The notes: a model not told the origin generated them from the sequence alone. A stretch of 52,820 nt of DNA from Micrococcales bacterium 73-13 (GCA_001898855.1 MKVN01000030.1:68479-121298); one strand, 5' to 3'. Numbered from the stretch's first letter, positions 1-9,613 are shown. Program-made: numbers and translations.

Positions 1-810
1 GTCGCGCTAGACGACGAGGCCCGCGAGGCGATCGTCCGGCTCTCCTCCGGCGACGCCCGCCGAGCCCTGACCGCGCTCGAGGCGGCGGCGGCATCGGCCC
101 GCGCGAGCGCGGACGCCGCCGACGCGGGGGAGGCGCCGCCGCTGGTGACCGCCGAGATCGTCGCCACGGCGGTCGACCGCGCCCTGCTGCGCTACGACCG
201 CCAGGGCGACGAGCACTACGACGTGATCTCGGCGTTCATCAAGTCGGTGCGCGGCAGCGACGTCGACGCGGCGCTGCACTACCTCGCCCGGATGATCGAG
301 GCCGGCGAGGATCCGCGGTTCATCGCCAGGCGGATCATCATCCTCGCCGCCGAGGACGTCGGGATGGCCGACCCGCAGGCGCTGCAGATCGCCGTCGCGG
401 CGGCCGAGGCGGGGCAGCTGATCGGGATGCCCGAGGGCCGCATCGTGCTCGCCGAGGCCGTCGTCTACCTCGCGACGGCCCCGAAGTCGAACCGCTCCTA
501 CCTCGGGGTCGAGCAGGCGATCGCGGACGTGCGCGCCGGACGGATCGGCCGCGTGCCGACGCACCTGCGGGACGCGCACTACCCGGGCGCGAAGCGCCTC
601 GGCCATGGCAAGGGGTACCAGTACGCGCACGACGCCCCGCACGGCATCGCGCCCCAGCAGTACCTGCCCGACGAGCTCGACGGCGCGCGCTACTACGAGC
701 CGACCGCGATCGGCTTCGAGGCGAGGATCGCCGAGCGGCTCGAGCAGATCCGTAGAATGCTCGGCGACCGGCCGAAGCGGACCGGCCGGAAGGGGACCGG
801 GGCATCATGA
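1..810 (+). CDS. rarA: RarA/MgsA replication-associated recombination ATPase, C-terminal part
   Basis: The gene enters from the left edge; about 269 C-terminal residues are present and open from base 1. The first residues ([16 protein letters not shown]) match the sensor-2/lid part of the AAA+ module of RarA (MgsA, WRNIP1 family). The rest matches the helical MgsA C-terminal domain, with [19 protein letters not shown] and a late YLPDEL segment. RarA is a cytoplasmic ATPase acting at stalled or gapped replication forks. The Walker A and B motifs would lie outside the window, so ATPase integrity cannot be judged. The stop overlaps the start of the next gene by ATGA, suggesting translational coupling. 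A TAGAAT hexamer at 753-758 could be an internal promoter for that gene. Confidence 0.93.
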   Translation, partial: VALDDEAREAIVRLSSGDARRALTALEAAAASARASADAADAGEAPPLVTAEIVATAVDRALLRYDRQGDEHYDVISAFIKSVRGSDVDAALHYLARMIEAGEDPRFIARRIIILAAEDVGMADPQALQIAVAAAEAGQLIGMPEGRIVLAEAVVYLATAPKSNRSYLGVEQAIADVRAGRIGRVPTHLRDAHYPGAKRLGHGKGYQYAHDAPHGIAPQQYLPDELDGARYYEPTAIGFEARIAERLEQIRRMLGDRPKRTGRKGTGAS

Positions 811-1106
811 GCGAGCAGAAGCCATCGGGGGCCAGCTGGAAGGCCGCCGAGATCATCGGGGTGATCCTCGCCGTGGCCGGCGGGCTGTTCGCGGCGTTCT
901 CGGCCTACGACTCGGTCACGGTCCCGTTCCTGTGGACCGCGGTCGTCCTCTCCGTGCTCGGCATGATCTTCAGCGGCGCGGCGACGTTCCTCGCCCCGCG
1001 CGGCGACTTCCGGGCGTTCGCGTTCTACACCGGCTGGGGCCTCATCATCGGCGCCGGCGTGCTGTTCTGGGTGATCTCCTCGCTCATCAACGCCGCCGGC
1101 CTGTAG
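807..1106 (+). CDS. Small three-helix membrane protein, function unknown
   Basis: A 99-residue protein whose ATG overlaps the rarA stop codon (ATGA). Three hydrophobic stretches, at about residues 13-36, 38-63 and 68-95, make it an almost pure membrane protein with a short polar N-terminus. I recognise no enzymatic motif. Similar short membrane genes sit between rarA and rpsD in related Actinobacteria, which supports its being real, but its job is unknown. It may be read from the rarA transcript or from the TAGAAT hexamer at 753-758. Confidence 0.75.
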   Translation: MSEQKPSGASWKAAEIIGVILAVAGGLFAAFSAYDSVTVPFLWTAVVLSVLGMIFSGAATFLAPRGDFRAFAFYTGWGLIIGAGVLFWVISSLINAAGL

Positions 1107-1290
1107 CGCCCGCGACCCCGGCGTCCGTCGGGCGGCTGCTACACTGGATCGGCTCGTTCACCGGATCCCTGCCAGGCAGGACCGCGCGGGCACCGAGCAG
1201 GCAACGCTCCCGGCACGTCGGCGTGTGACCGGAACCAGGGCCCTGCGAGGTACGCCAGCGAAGCCCGCGTCCGCGGGCCGCGTCGAAATG

Positions 1291-1310
1291 CGCACCGCCC
1301 GCGCGGTGCG
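1291..1310 (+). promoter_or_regulatory. Hairpin in the rpsD 5' leader
   Basis: CGCACCG (1291-1297) and CGGTGCG (1304-1310) form a perfect 7-bp stem with a 6-nt loop, 23 nt before the rpsD start. A second smaller palindrome (CCCGCG/CGCGGG) lies at 1264-1277. A possible -10 (TACACT, 1140-1145) would give a leader of roughly 180 nt. S4 represses its own mRNA in several bacteria, so an S4-binding leader is plausible but unproven here. Confidence 0.35.
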
Positions 1311-1333
1311 AGGAGCAACGAAGGAGCGAGCGC

Positions 1334-1966
1334 GTGCCCGCATCGAAGTCCCAGGACCGCCGCAAGGTCCGTCTGTCCCGCGCCCTCGGCGTCGCCCTCA
1401 CCCCGAAGGCCGCCCGGATCATGGAGCTGCGCCCCTATGCGCCCGGCCAGCACGGCCGGACCCGTCGCAAGACCGACAGCGACTTCGCCGTGCGGCTGCG
1501 CGAGAAGCAGCGGCTGCGCGAGCAGTACGGCATCCGCGAGAAGCAGCTGCGGATCCAGTACGAGGAGGCCAAGCGAACCCAGGGCCAGACGGGCGACAAC
1601 ATGGTCGAGCAGCTGGAGATGCGCCTCGACGCGCTCGTGCTGCGCGCCGGCTTCGCCCGCACCACGGCGCAGGCCCGCCAGCTCGTCGTGCACCGGCACA
1701 TCCTCGTCGACGGCCAGCTCGTCGACCGCCCGTCGTTCCGCGTGAAGCCGGGCCAGCTCATCCACGTGAAGCCCCGCTCCGAGGCGCTCGAGCCGTTCCA
1801 GGTCGCGGCCGCCGGCGGACACGCCGACGTGCTGCCGCCGGTCCCCGGCTACCTCGAGGTCGAGCTCGACAAGCTGCAGGCCCGGCTGGTGCGCCGCCCG
1901 AAGCGCGCCGAGGTGCCGGTCGTCTGCGACGTGCAGCTCGTCGTCGAGTACTACGCGGCCCGGTAG
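1334..1966 (+). CDS. rpsD: 30S ribosomal protein S4
   Basis: A 210-residue primary 16S rRNA-binding protein of the small subunit body. It shows the usual RPYAPGQHG segment, a central four-helix region and an S4 RNA-binding domain at about residues 98-160 (RLDALVLRAGFARTTAQARQ, then VVHRHILVDG). It ends in VEYYAAR, typical of actinobacterial S4. No zinc-binding cysteines are present, so this is the zinc-free type. The GTG start at 1334 is preceded by AAGGAG at 1321-1326. The gene stands alone rather than in an alpha operon, as is usual in this group, and has a long structured leader. Confidence 0.97.
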   Translation: MPASKSQDRRKVRLSRALGVALTPKAARIMELRPYAPGQHGRTRRKTDSDFAVRLREKQRLREQYGIREKQLRIQYEEAKRTQGQTGDNMVEQLEMRLDALVLRAGFARTTAQARQLVVHRHILVDGQLVDRPSFRVKPGQLIHVKPRSEALEPFQVAAAGGHADVLPPVPGYLEVELDKLQARLVRRPKRAEVPVVCDVQLVVEYYAAR

Positions 1967-2110
1967 GTCTCGACGGGCGCCGCGGTGCCGCTCGACCCGC
2001 GGGTCCCCGGACACGCGCCGCTCGGGCCGCTCGCTGTCAAGCCCCGTACCCGAACCCCCCGGGCGCCGGTACGCTTGGGGGGTTCGATGTCTCAAGGCAA
2101 GGGAATGACG

Positions 2111-2353
2111 ATGGGCTTCTTCAAGGCACTCGGCTGGATCACGCTCGGCACGGCGGTCGGCTTCGTCGTCGCGCATCAGGTCGCGCGCACGGAGCGCGGC
2201 CAGCAGTTCTTCGCCGAGGTCGACAAGAAGGCCAAGGAGTTCGGCAACGCCGTCATCGAGGGCTACAAGGCCCGCGAGGCGGAGCTGCGCGCGGCGGTCG
2301 CGGAGGCCGAGGAGGTCATCGCGGACCTCGCCAAGCGCGCCAAGAAGTCCTGA
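2111..2353 (+). CDS. Small membrane-anchored protein with C-terminal coiled coil, function unknown
   Basis: The likely product starts at the ATG at 2111 (MGFFKALGWITLG, 80 residues), because AAGGGA at 2099-2104 is well spaced for it. In-frame ATGs at 2087 and 2105 would add 8 or 2 residues. One transmembrane helix near the N-terminus (residues 2-20) is followed by a charged, probably helical segment rich in Lys, Glu and Ala (KKAKEFGNAVIEGYKARE). Its position just before alaS and after rpsD recurs in related actinobacteria as far as I recall. TACGCT at 2070-2075 is a candidate -10. The stop is 1 nt before alaS, so the two are probably co-transcribed. Confidence 0.7.
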   Translation: MGFFKALGWITLGTAVGFVVAHQVARTERGQQFFAEVDKKAKEFGNAVIEGYKAREAELRAAVAEAEEVIADLAKRAKKS

Positions 2354-2354
2354 G

Positions 2355-5018
2355 GTGCGCACCGCCGACATCCGCGATCGCTGGCTGACCTTCTTCGGCG
2401 AGCGCGGCCATACGGTCGTGCCCTCCGCGTCGCTCGTGAGCGACGACCCGACCGTCATGTTCACCATCGCCGGGATGGTGCCGTTCATCCCGTATCTCAC
2501 CGGCGTCGTCCCGGCGCCCTTCCCGCGCGCGACCAGCGTGCAGAAGTGCATCCGGACGAACGACATCGAGGAGGTCGGCAAGACCGCCCGGCACGGCACG
2601 TTCTTCCAGATGAACGGCAACTTCTCCTTCGGCGACTACTTCAAGGAAGGCGCCATCGAGTACGCCTGGGAGCTGCTGACGACGCCGGAGAGCGGCGGCG
2701 GCCTCGGCTTCGCCGAGCGCGACCTGTGGGTGACGGTCTACGAGGACGACGACGAGGCGATCGCGCTCTGGAAGCGGATCGCCGGACTGCCGGATCACCG
2801 CATCCAGCGGCTCGGCAAGGCCGACAACTACTGGCACACCGGCAAGCCGGGCCCCGGCGGCCCCTGCTCGGAGATCTACTTCGACCGGGGCCCCGCCTAC
2901 GGCGTCGACGGCGGCCCCGCGGTCGACGACACCCGGTTCACCGAGATCTGGAACCTCGTCTTCATGCAGTACGCGCTCGACGACGTCCGGTCGAAGACCG
3001 ACTTCCGCATCGTCGGCGAGCTGCCGCGGAAGAACATCGACACCGGCATGGGCATGGAGCGCGTCGCGTTCATCAAGCAGGGCGTCGAGAACATGTACGA
3101 GATCGACCAGGTGCGGCCGGTCCTCGACCGCGCCGTCGAGCTCTCCGGCCGGCCGTACGGCCGCGTGCACGAGGACGACGTGCGCTTCCGGGTGGTCGCC
3201 GACCACATCCGATCCGGGCTCATGCTCATGGCCGACGGCGTCGTGCCGGGCAACGAGGGCGGCGGCTACATCCTGCGCCGCCTGCTGCGCCGCTCGATCC
3301 GCTCGATGCGGCTGCTCGGCGTCCAGGAGCCGACCTTCCGCGAGCTGTTCGCCGCCTCGCGCGATGCGATGCAGGCCGCCTACCCGGAGGTCGGGACCGA
3401 GTACCCGCGGATCGAGCGGCTCGCCCTCGCCGAGGAGGAGGCCTTCCTGCGCACGCTCGGCGCCGGCATCACGATCCTCGACACCGCGATCTCGCGGACC
3501 CGATCCTCCGGCGCGGCCCAGCTGCCGAGTGACACCGCGTTCCAGCTGCACGACACCTACGGCTTCCCGATCGACCTCACCGTCGAGATCGCCGAGGAGG
3601 CGGGCCTGACGATCGACCGGGCCGGCTTCGACGTGCTCATGAACGAGCAGCGCCAGCGCGCGAAGGCCGACGCGAAGGCGAAGAAGGGCCGTCTCGCCGA
3701 CGTGTCCGTCTACCGGGACCTGCGCGCGCGGGGCGAGACCGCGTTCCTCGGCTACGAGCAGCTGATCGCGGAGTCGACCGTGCTCGGCATCATCCGGGAC
3801 GGCGCGCCGGTGTCCTCGGCGAGCGCGGGGGAGACGGTCGAGATCGTGCTCGCCGAGACCTCGCTCTACGCCGAGTCCGGCGGTCAGGACGCGGACGGCG
3901 GCGTCATCGTCGGTCCCGGCTACGAGCTCGACGTGCTCGACGTGCAGAAGCCGGTGCCCGGCCTCGTCTCGCACACCGTCCTGGTGCGGGCCGGCGAGGT
4001 CGCCGTCGGCGACGCCGCGACCACGATCGTCGACGAGGCCTACCGCCGCGGCGCGAACCGGGCGCACTCGGCCACCCACCTGGTGCATGCGGCGCTGCGC
4101 CAGATCCTGGGCCGCGAGGCGCACCAGGCGGGCTCCTACAACAAGGCCGGCTACCTGCGCCTGGACTTCAACTGGTCGCAGGCGCTGTCCCCGCAGACCC
4201 GCTCGGAGATCGAGGACGTCGCGAACCGGGCGATCTCCGACGACCTCGAGGTGACGACGCGCATCCTGCCGATCGAGCAGGCGCGCGCCGAGGGCGCGAT
4301 GGCGCTGTTCGGCGAGAAGTACGGGGACACCGTGCGCGTGGTGCGGATCGGCGGCGACGACTGGTCGCTCGAGCTGTGCGCCGGCACGCACGTCGCCCGC
4401 TCCTCGGACGTCGGGCTCATCGACCTGATCGGGGAGTCCTCGGTCGGCTCCTCGGCGCGTCGCGTCGAGGCCCTGGTCGGCGCCGACGCGCTCGCCTCCT
4501 TCAAGGCCGAGCGCGAGATCGTCGGCCGGCTGAGCGCCGAGCTGAAGACGCCGCGGGATCAGCTCGTCACCCGGATCGCCTCGCTCGGGGAGCAGCTGCG
4601 CGCCGCCGAGAAGCGCATCGCGCAATACGAGTCGAGGGCGCTCGCCGATCGGGTCCCGGCGCTCGTCGCCGCGGCGGCGCCGCTCGGCGGCGTCGCGTTC
4701 GTCGGCGAGGACGTCGGCGTCGTCGGCTCCGCCGACGACCTGCGCACGCTCGCGACGAGCGTCCGCGAACGGCTCGCCGGCCAGGCCGCGGTGGTCGCCA
4801 TCGCCGGCCGCGCCGACGGCAAGCCCGCGGTCATCGTCGCGACCACGCCGGCGGCCCGTGAGACGGGCGCCAGGGCCGGAGCGCTGGCGAAGGCCGCGGC
4901 GGCGGCGCTCGGCGGCGGCGGCGGCGGCAAGGACGACCTGGCCCAGGGCGGCGGCTCGGATCCGTCGGCGATCCCGGCGGCGATCGAGGCGATCGCGCGC
5001 GAGCTGCGGAGCGCATGA
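2355..5018 (+). CDS. alaS: Alanine-tRNA ligase
   Basis: An 887-residue class II synthetase that charges tRNA-Ala, full length for the family. The N-terminal catalytic domain carries the class II motifs (TSVQKCIRTNDIEEVG, NGNFSFGDYFK). The editing domain keeps its metal-site residues: HSATH at 571-575 and the Cys/His pair of CAGTHV at 675 and 679. The C-terminal C-Ala domain ends with the usual glycine-rich loop (GGGGGGKDDLAQGG). The start is a GTG 1 nt after the preceding small gene. The final ATGA overlaps ruvX, a pairing conserved across Actinobacteria. Confidence 0.98.
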   Translation: MRTADIRDRWLTFFGERGHTVVPSASLVSDDPTVMFTIAGMVPFIPYLTGVVPAPFPRATSVQKCIRTNDIEEVGKTARHGTFFQMNGNFSFGDYFKEGAIEYAWELLTTPESGGGLGFAERDLWVTVYEDDDEAIALWKRIAGLPDHRIQRLGKADNYWHTGKPGPGGPCSEIYFDRGPAYGVDGGPAVDDTRFTEIWNLVFMQYALDDVRSKTDFRIVGELPRKNIDTGMGMERVAFIKQGVENMYEIDQVRPVLDRAVELSGRPYGRVHEDDVRFRVVADHIRSGLMLMADGVVPGNEGGGYILRRLLRRSIRSMRLLGVQEPTFRELFAASRDAMQAAYPEVGTEYPRIERLALAEEEAFLRTLGAGITILDTAISRTRSSGAAQLPSDTAFQLHDTYGFPIDLTVEIAEEAGLTIDRAGFDVLMNEQRQRAKADAKAKKGRLADVSVYRDLRARGETAFLGYEQLIAESTVLGIIRDGAPVSSASAGETVEIVLAETSLYAESGGQDADGGVIVGPGYELDVLDVQKPVPGLVSHTVLVRAGEVAVGDAATTIVDEAYRRGANRAHSATHLVHAALRQILGREAHQAGSYNKAGYLRLDFNWSQALSPQTRSEIEDVANRAISDDLEVTTRILPIEQARAEGAMALFGEKYGDTVRVVRIGGDDWSLELCAGTHVARSSDVGLIDLIGESSVGSSARRVEALVGADALASFKAEREIVGRLSAELKTPRDQLVTRIASLGEQLRAAEKRIAQYESRALADRVPALVAAAAPLGGVAFVGEDVGVVGSADDLRTLATSVRERLAGQAAVVAIAGRADGKPAVIVATTPAARETGARAGALAKAAAAALGGGGGGKDDLAQGGGSDPSAIPAAIEAIARELRSA

Positions 5019-5476
5019 GGCGCGGCATCCGCATCGGGGTCGACGTCGGCACGGTCCGGATCGGCGTCGCCCGCAGCGACCCGCACGGCGTGCTCGCCTC
5101 GCCCCTGGAGACCGTCGCCCGCGGGACGGGCGACCTCGACCGCATCGTCGAGCTGGTCCGCGAGCACGAGGCGATCGACGTCTACGTCGGACGGCCGACC
5201 GCGCTCTCCGGCCGCGTGACGGCCTCGACCGAGGATGCGATCGCGTTCGCGGGAGCGCTCGCGGCGCGGCTGCCCGGTCTCGTCCGGCTCGTCGACGAGC
5301 GGCTGACGACCGTCGCCGCGCACGGCCAGCTCCGGGCATCCGGCCGGGATTCGCGCAGCGGGCGCGCCGTCGTCGACCAGGTGGCCGCGGCTATCATGCT
5401 GGAACACGCGCTCGACTCCGAGCGGCACACGGGGAATCGCCCTGGCGCGGATGTCCCCGGCGAGGACCACGGCTAG
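5015..5476 (+). CDS. ruvX: YqgF/RuvX-family putative pre-16S rRNA nuclease / Holliday junction resolvase-like protein
   Basis: A 153-residue RNase H-fold protein. Near the N-terminus is the signature IGVDVGTVRIGVARSD with the first catalytic Asp at residue 10. VYVGRPTALSGR and DERLTTVAA follow, the latter carrying the conserved DER acid. A late Asp in VVDQVAAAIMLE completes the acidic set. E. coli YqgF takes part in 16S rRNA 5' maturation; resolvase activity has been proposed for other members. The ATG overlaps the alaS stop. A TATCAT hexamer at 5392-5397 near the 3' end could be a promoter for mltG. Confidence 0.93.
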   Translation: MRRGIRIGVDVGTVRIGVARSDPHGVLASPLETVARGTGDLDRIVELVREHEAIDVYVGRPTALSGRVTASTEDAIAFAGALAARLPGLVRLVDERLTTVAAHGQLRASGRDSRSGRAVVDQVAAAIMLEHALDSERHTGNRPGADVPGEDHG

Positions 5477-5502
5477 AGATCCGAGCCGAGAGCAGAGGAC
5501 GC

Positions 5503-7512
5503 ATGGAGAACGATCGAGGGCTGGACGACCTGTTCGGAGCGCTGGACGACGACGAGCGCCCCGAGTCCGGTTCCGAGTCGTCCCAGTCCTCGCAGTCGGC
5601 CGCGGACGCGCTGAACGCGGCGTTCATCGAGGCCGCCACGGCGCCGGTCGAGCCGCTCCCGCCGGCGGAGTCCGTGCCGGAGCCCGTCGGTTCCGAGCCC
5701 GAGGACCGGGAGCCCGTGCAGCCCGAGCCGTCCGAGCCGGCGGTCACGGTGCCCGAGCCCCCGACGGCGGAGCCCGTGCCGGCCTTCGTGGTCGCCGAAC
5801 GGGAGTCCGCGCCCGCCGCCCCTGCCGCAGCGTCCGCCCCCGGGGACCAGCCCGGCGCCGCGGCCGAGTGCATCCCCGTCGTCGAGGCCGCGCCCGTCGC
5901 CGAGCCCGCCCCGGTGATCGCGCCTCCCATGACCCGGCGCGAGCTCCGCGAGCGGCAGCGCGCCGGAGAGACCGCCGAGCACGGGGTCCTGCCGGCCGCC
6001 GCGGCCGGCACCGGCTTCGCCGTCCAGCCGGCCGGCACGGACGCCCCGGCGCCGGAGCCGGCGCTCCCGCAGGGCGCCGGTCCCCGAGGTCCGGAGCCGG
6101 AGGCGTCGCCCGGCGACGCGACGCCCGAGGACGGGCGGCCGTCGTTCGTCCAGGGCCCGGAGGCCCCCGCGCCGACGACCGAGGAGCCCCTGCCCGCCGA
6201 GGCGGCGCCCGACGGACCCGCGATCGCCGACGCCGGGCTCGCCGCCCTGGCCACCGCCCCCGTGGCGGAGCCGGTCCGCGCCGCCGAGGCGGCGCCGTCG
6301 AGGCCGCTCGGCTCGGATGCGCCGCGTCAGCAGGCCGGACGCGGCTTCCCGATCCGCCTCGAGCCGGTCGCCGCGCCGCCGCGCCGCCGATCGGTGCGCT
6401 GGCTCGCCTGGTTCCTGCCGCTCGTGATCGTGCTCGGCGGCGCCGGCGCCGGCGGCTGGTGGGCCTGGGCGAACCATGAGGACAAGATCCGCGAGATCCT
6501 CGGCTGGGAGATCCCGAACGACTACACGACGACCGGCAACGGCGTCGAGGTGGTCGTCACGATCCTGCCGGGGGACTTCGGCGACAACGTGGCGATCACG
6601 CTGCATCGCGCGGGGGTCACGAAGACCTTCGACGCCTTCCACGACCTGCTCGTCGAGCTCGCGGACCAGGGGCAGGAGCCGACGTTCCAGCCAGGCAACT
6701 ACCGCCTGCAGCAGGAGATGAGCGCGAAGTCGGCGCTCGAGGCGCTGCAGGACCCGGCGAACCGCATCACGAACAGGGCCATCATCCCGGAGGGGTCGAA
6801 CCTGCCCGCCACGCTCGAGATCCTCGCCCAGCAGAGCGGGATCGCGCTCGAGGAGTTCCAGGCGGAGGCGGCGAACCTCGCGCAGTTCGGACTCCCCGCC
6901 GAGGCGGTGAGCCTCGAGGGCTACCTGTTCCCCGCGTCCTACGACCTGGACGGCACGGAGACCGCGGCCTCCCTGCTGCAGCGACTGGTGACCGAGACCT
7001 TCACCCGACTGGACGCCCTCGGCGTCGCGCCGGAGGACCGCAACCGCTTCCTGACGCTCGCCTCGATCGTGCAGAAGGAGTCCGGGCCGGACCCGGCGGA
7101 TCCGCCGAAGATCGCGCGCGTGTTCCTCAACCGGATCGATGCGGACATGAGGCTCGAGTCCGACGCCACCGTGACCTACGGCACCTGCGTCTGGGGCCCC
7201 CAGGTCGGCCGCACCCCGCCGGACACCTGCGGCACGGTCTGGCTCAACCAGGCCGACATCGACGACACCTCGAACCCGTACAACACGCGGGCGCTGCCCG
7301 GGCTCCCGGTGGGGCCGATCTCGATGCCGGGTCAGGCCGCGCTCGACGCGGTGGCGCATCCCGCGGACGGTCCCTGGCTGTTCTTCGTGGCCGTGAACCT
7401 CGCGACCGGCGAGACCGTGTTCTCCGAGACGCTCGAGGAGCACGACGCGGCCGTCGACCGGCTCAACGCGTGGTGCGAGGCGAGCGACGAGAACGCCGCG
7501 TACTGCGGCTGA
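5503..7512 (+). CDS. mltG: Endolytic murein transglycosylase MltG with long disordered cytoplasmic tail
   Basis: A 669-residue type II membrane protein that cleaves nascent glycan strands and so ends peptidoglycan polymerisation. The first roughly 295 residues are Pro/Ala/Glu-rich and probably disordered. One transmembrane helix at about 300-323 (begins WLAWFLPLV) follows, then an extracytoplasmic LysM-like part and the YceG catalytic domain with Glu526 in SIVQKE. Two cysteines (C562, C576) flank an unusual insertion where relatives have a short loop, and two more (C658, C668) sit at the extreme C-terminus, so disulfides are possible. The ATG at 5503 begins MENDRGLDDLFGAL. The frame is open further upstream, but that stretch overlaps ruvX and is not protein-like. 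Confidence 0.93.
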   Translation: MENDRGLDDLFGALDDDERPESGSESSQSSQSAADALNAAFIEAATAPVEPLPPAESVPEPVGSEPEDREPVQPEPSEPAVTVPEPPTAEPVPAFVVAERESAPAAPAAASAPGDQPGAAAECIPVVEAAPVAEPAPVIAPPMTRRELRERQRAGETAEHGVLPAAAAGTGFAVQPAGTDAPAPEPALPQGAGPRGPEPEASPGDATPEDGRPSFVQGPEAPAPTTEEPLPAEAAPDGPAIADAGLAALATAPVAEPVRAAEAAPSRPLGSDAPRQQAGRGFPIRLEPVAAPPRRRSVRWLAWFLPLVIVLGGAGAGGWWAWANHEDKIREILGWEIPNDYTTTGNGVEVVVTILPGDFGDNVAITLHRAGVTKTFDAFHDLLVELADQGQEPTFQPGNYRLQQEMSAKSALEALQDPANRITNRAIIPEGSNLPATLEILAQQSGIALEEFQAEAANLAQFGLPAEAVSLEGYLFPASYDLDGTETAASLLQRLVTETFTRLDALGVAPEDRNRFLTLASIVQKESGPDPADPPKIARVFLNRIDADMRLESDATVTYGTCVWGPQVGRTPPDTCGTVWLNQADIDDTSNPYNTRALPGLPVGPISMPGQAALDAVAHPADGPWLFFVAVNLATGETVFSETLEEHDAAVDRLNAWCEASDENAAYCG

Positions 7513-7522
7513 CGGGACCGCG

Positions 7523-8356
7523 GTGATCACGGACCCCGACCGGACGCGGCTGGCCGTCCTCGGCAGCCCGATCGCCCACTCGCGCTCGCCGCTGCTGCAC
7601 GCCGCGGCCTACGCGGCGCTCGGCCTGCCCTGGAGCTACGAGCGCCACGAGGTCGGCGAGGGCGGGCTCGCGTCGTTCCTCGACGGGCTCGATGACTCCT
7701 GGCGGGGGCTCTCGCTCACGATGCCGCTGAAGCCGGAGGCGTTCGGGCTGGTCGACACCGCATCGGACGTCGCCGAGGAGACCGGCGCGGTGAACACCTT
7801 GCTGCTCGTCGGCGGGCGCAGGGCTGGCTACAACACCGACGTCCACGGGATCATGCAGGCCCTGCGCGACGCCCGCATCGAGCCGGGCCGGTCGACGCTC
7901 GTGCTCGGAGCCGGGGCGACCGCGCGCTCGGTCGTCTCCGCCGTCCGCCGGCTCGGGGCGGAGGAGGTCACGATCGCCGGGCGTCGACCGGCGCCCGCCG
8001 AGGCCGTCGCCGACTACGCCAGGCGGCTCGGCCTCGACGCCGGCACGACCGGCCTCGATCGGCTCGCCGCGCTGGACGCGGATCTCGTCGTCAACACGAT
8101 CCCCGGCGGCGCCGGCGCCGGGATCGCGTTCGGCGAGCGGCTGCCGCACGCGCCGCTGCTGGAGATCGCCTACGACCCGTGGCCCAGTCCGCTCGTCGAG
8201 CGCTGGTCGGGTCCGGTGGCGTCCGGGCTCGAGATGCTGCTGCACCAGGCGGTCGCGCAGGTGCGCGTGTTCGCGACGGGAGAGCCGGACGCGCCGCTCC
8301 CGGACGAGGCCGCCGTCGTGGCCGCCATGCGCGCCGCCATCGCAGGCGCCGGGTAG
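7523..8356 (+). CDS. aroE: Shikimate dehydrogenase (NADP+)
   Basis: A 277-residue enzyme reducing 3-dehydroshikimate to shikimate. The substrate pocket SPIAHSRSP is at residues 15-23, the catalytic Lys70 is in LTMPLK, and Asn91 (GAVNT) and Asp106 (YNTD) follow. The Rossmann loop is VLGAGATARS, and the NADP-type AGRR comes after the second beta strand. The C-terminal HQAV glutamine motif is kept. The GTG start lies 10 nt after mltG without a strong Shine-Dalgarno, so it is probably co-transcribed with mltG. It is the first of five aro genes here. Confidence 0.95.
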   Translation: MITDPDRTRLAVLGSPIAHSRSPLLHAAAYAALGLPWSYERHEVGEGGLASFLDGLDDSWRGLSLTMPLKPEAFGLVDTASDVAEETGAVNTLLLVGGRRAGYNTDVHGIMQALRDARIEPGRSTLVLGAGATARSVVSAVRRLGAEEVTIAGRRPAPAEAVADYARRLGLDAGTTGLDRLAALDADLVVNTIPGGAGAGIAFGERLPHAPLLEIAYDPWPSPLVERWSGPVASGLEMLLHQAVAQVRVFATGEPDAPLPDEAAVVAAMRAAIAGAG

Positions 8357-8398
8357 CCGCGCCGGCTCACGGTCCCGCCGCGTGAAAGGATTGATGCC

Positions 8399-9613
8399 AT
8401 GCTGCGCTGGTTGACCGCGGGGGAGTCGCACGGCCCCGAGCTCGTCGCGATCCTCGAGGGCCTGCCGGCCGGCGTGCCGGTGCTGCCGGAGGACGTCCAG
8501 GCCGACCTGCAGCGGCGCAAGCTCGGCTACGGCCGCGGCGCCCGGCAGGCCTTCGAGCAGGACGAGCTGGCCGTCAGCGGCGGCATCCGCTTCGGCCGCA
8601 CCACCGGCGCACCCGTCGCGCTGCGGATCGGGAACACCGAGTGGCCCCGCTGGGTCGACGTGATGAGCCCGGTGCCGGTCGACCCCGCGACGCTGCCGAA
8701 GGGCCGCGGCGCGCCGCTGACCCGCCCCCGCCCGGGCCACGCCGACCTCGTCGGCATGCAGAAGTACGACTTCGACGAGGCTCGGAACGTGCTCGAGCGG
8801 GCCTCGGCCCGGGAGACCGCGGCCCGGGTGGCGCTCGGGGCCGTCGCGCGCGCCTTCCTCGCCGAGTTGGGCGTCCGGCTCGTCAGCCACACCATCGCGA
8901 TCGAGACGGTCCGCGTCCCGGACGACGTCGCGCTCCCCGGTCCGGACGACGTCGCGCGGCTCGACGCCGACCCGCTGCGCTGCACCGACCCGGCGACCTC
9001 CGCGGCGATGGTCGCCCGGATCGACCGCGCCCACGACGAGGCCGACACCCTCGGCGGGGTCGTCGAGGTGCTCGGCTACGGCCTGCCGCCCGGCCTCGGC
9101 TCCTACGTGCAGTGGGACCGCAAGATCGACGCCCGGCTCGCGGCGGCGCTGATGGGCATCCAGGCGATCAAGGGCGTCGAGGTCGGCGACGGCTTCGAGA
9201 CCGCGCGGCGGCCGGGCTCGGCGGCGCACGACGAGATGGTGCGCACCGCGAACGGCATCGAGCGGCTCACCGACCGCGCCGGCGGCACCGAGGGCGGCAT
9301 GACGACCGGGACCGTGCTGCGGGTGCGCGCCGCGATGAAGCCGATCTCGACGGTGCCGCGCGCGCTGCGCACGGTCGACGTCGCGAGCGGCCAGCCTGCG
9401 CAGGCCCATCACCAGCGCTCGGACGTCTGCGCCGTCCCCGCGGCCGGCGTCGTCGCCGAGGCGATGGTCGCGCTCGTGCTCGCGGACGCGATGCTCGAGA
9501 AGTTCGGCGGCGACTCGATCGGCGAGACCCGGCGGAACCTCGATGCCTACCTCGCCGCGATCCCGCCGGCCCTGCAGACCGTCGGGACGCCCGACACCGC
9601 GGCCGGGCAGTGA
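8399..9613 (+). CDS. aroC: Chorismate synthase
   Basis: A 404-residue enzyme that makes chorismate from EPSP using reduced FMN. It opens with [17 protein letters not shown], the family signature. [23 protein letters not shown] and the [13 protein letters not shown] block follow, as does the late signature [13 protein letters not shown]. Length and motifs are typical. GAAAGGA at 8383-8389 serves the ATG. The TGA stop overlaps the aroK GTG (GTGA). Confidence 0.97.
   Translation: MLRWLTAGESHGPELVAILEGLPAGVPVLPEDVQADLQRRKLGYGRGARQAFEQDELAVSGGIRFGRTTGAPVALRIGNTEWPRWVDVMSPVPVDPATLPKGRGAPLTRPRPGHADLVGMQKYDFDEARNVLERASARETAARVALGAVARAFLAELGVRLVSHTIAIETVRVPDDVALPGPDDVARLDADPLRCTDPATSAAMVARIDRAHDEADTLGGVVEVLGYGLPPGLGSYVQWDRKIDARLAAALMGIQAIKGVEVGDGFETARRPGSAAHDEMVRTANGIERLTDRAGGTEGGMTTGTVLRVRAAMKPISTVPRALRTVDVASGQPAQAHHQRSDVCAVPAAGVVAEAMVALVLADAMLEKFGGDSIGETRRNLDAYLAAIPPALQTVGTPDTAAGQ

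Noticed and set aside
4900..4950. Run of glycine codons at the end of alaS
   Set aside because: A glycine-rich loop is normal in the C-Ala domain of alanyl-tRNA synthetases.
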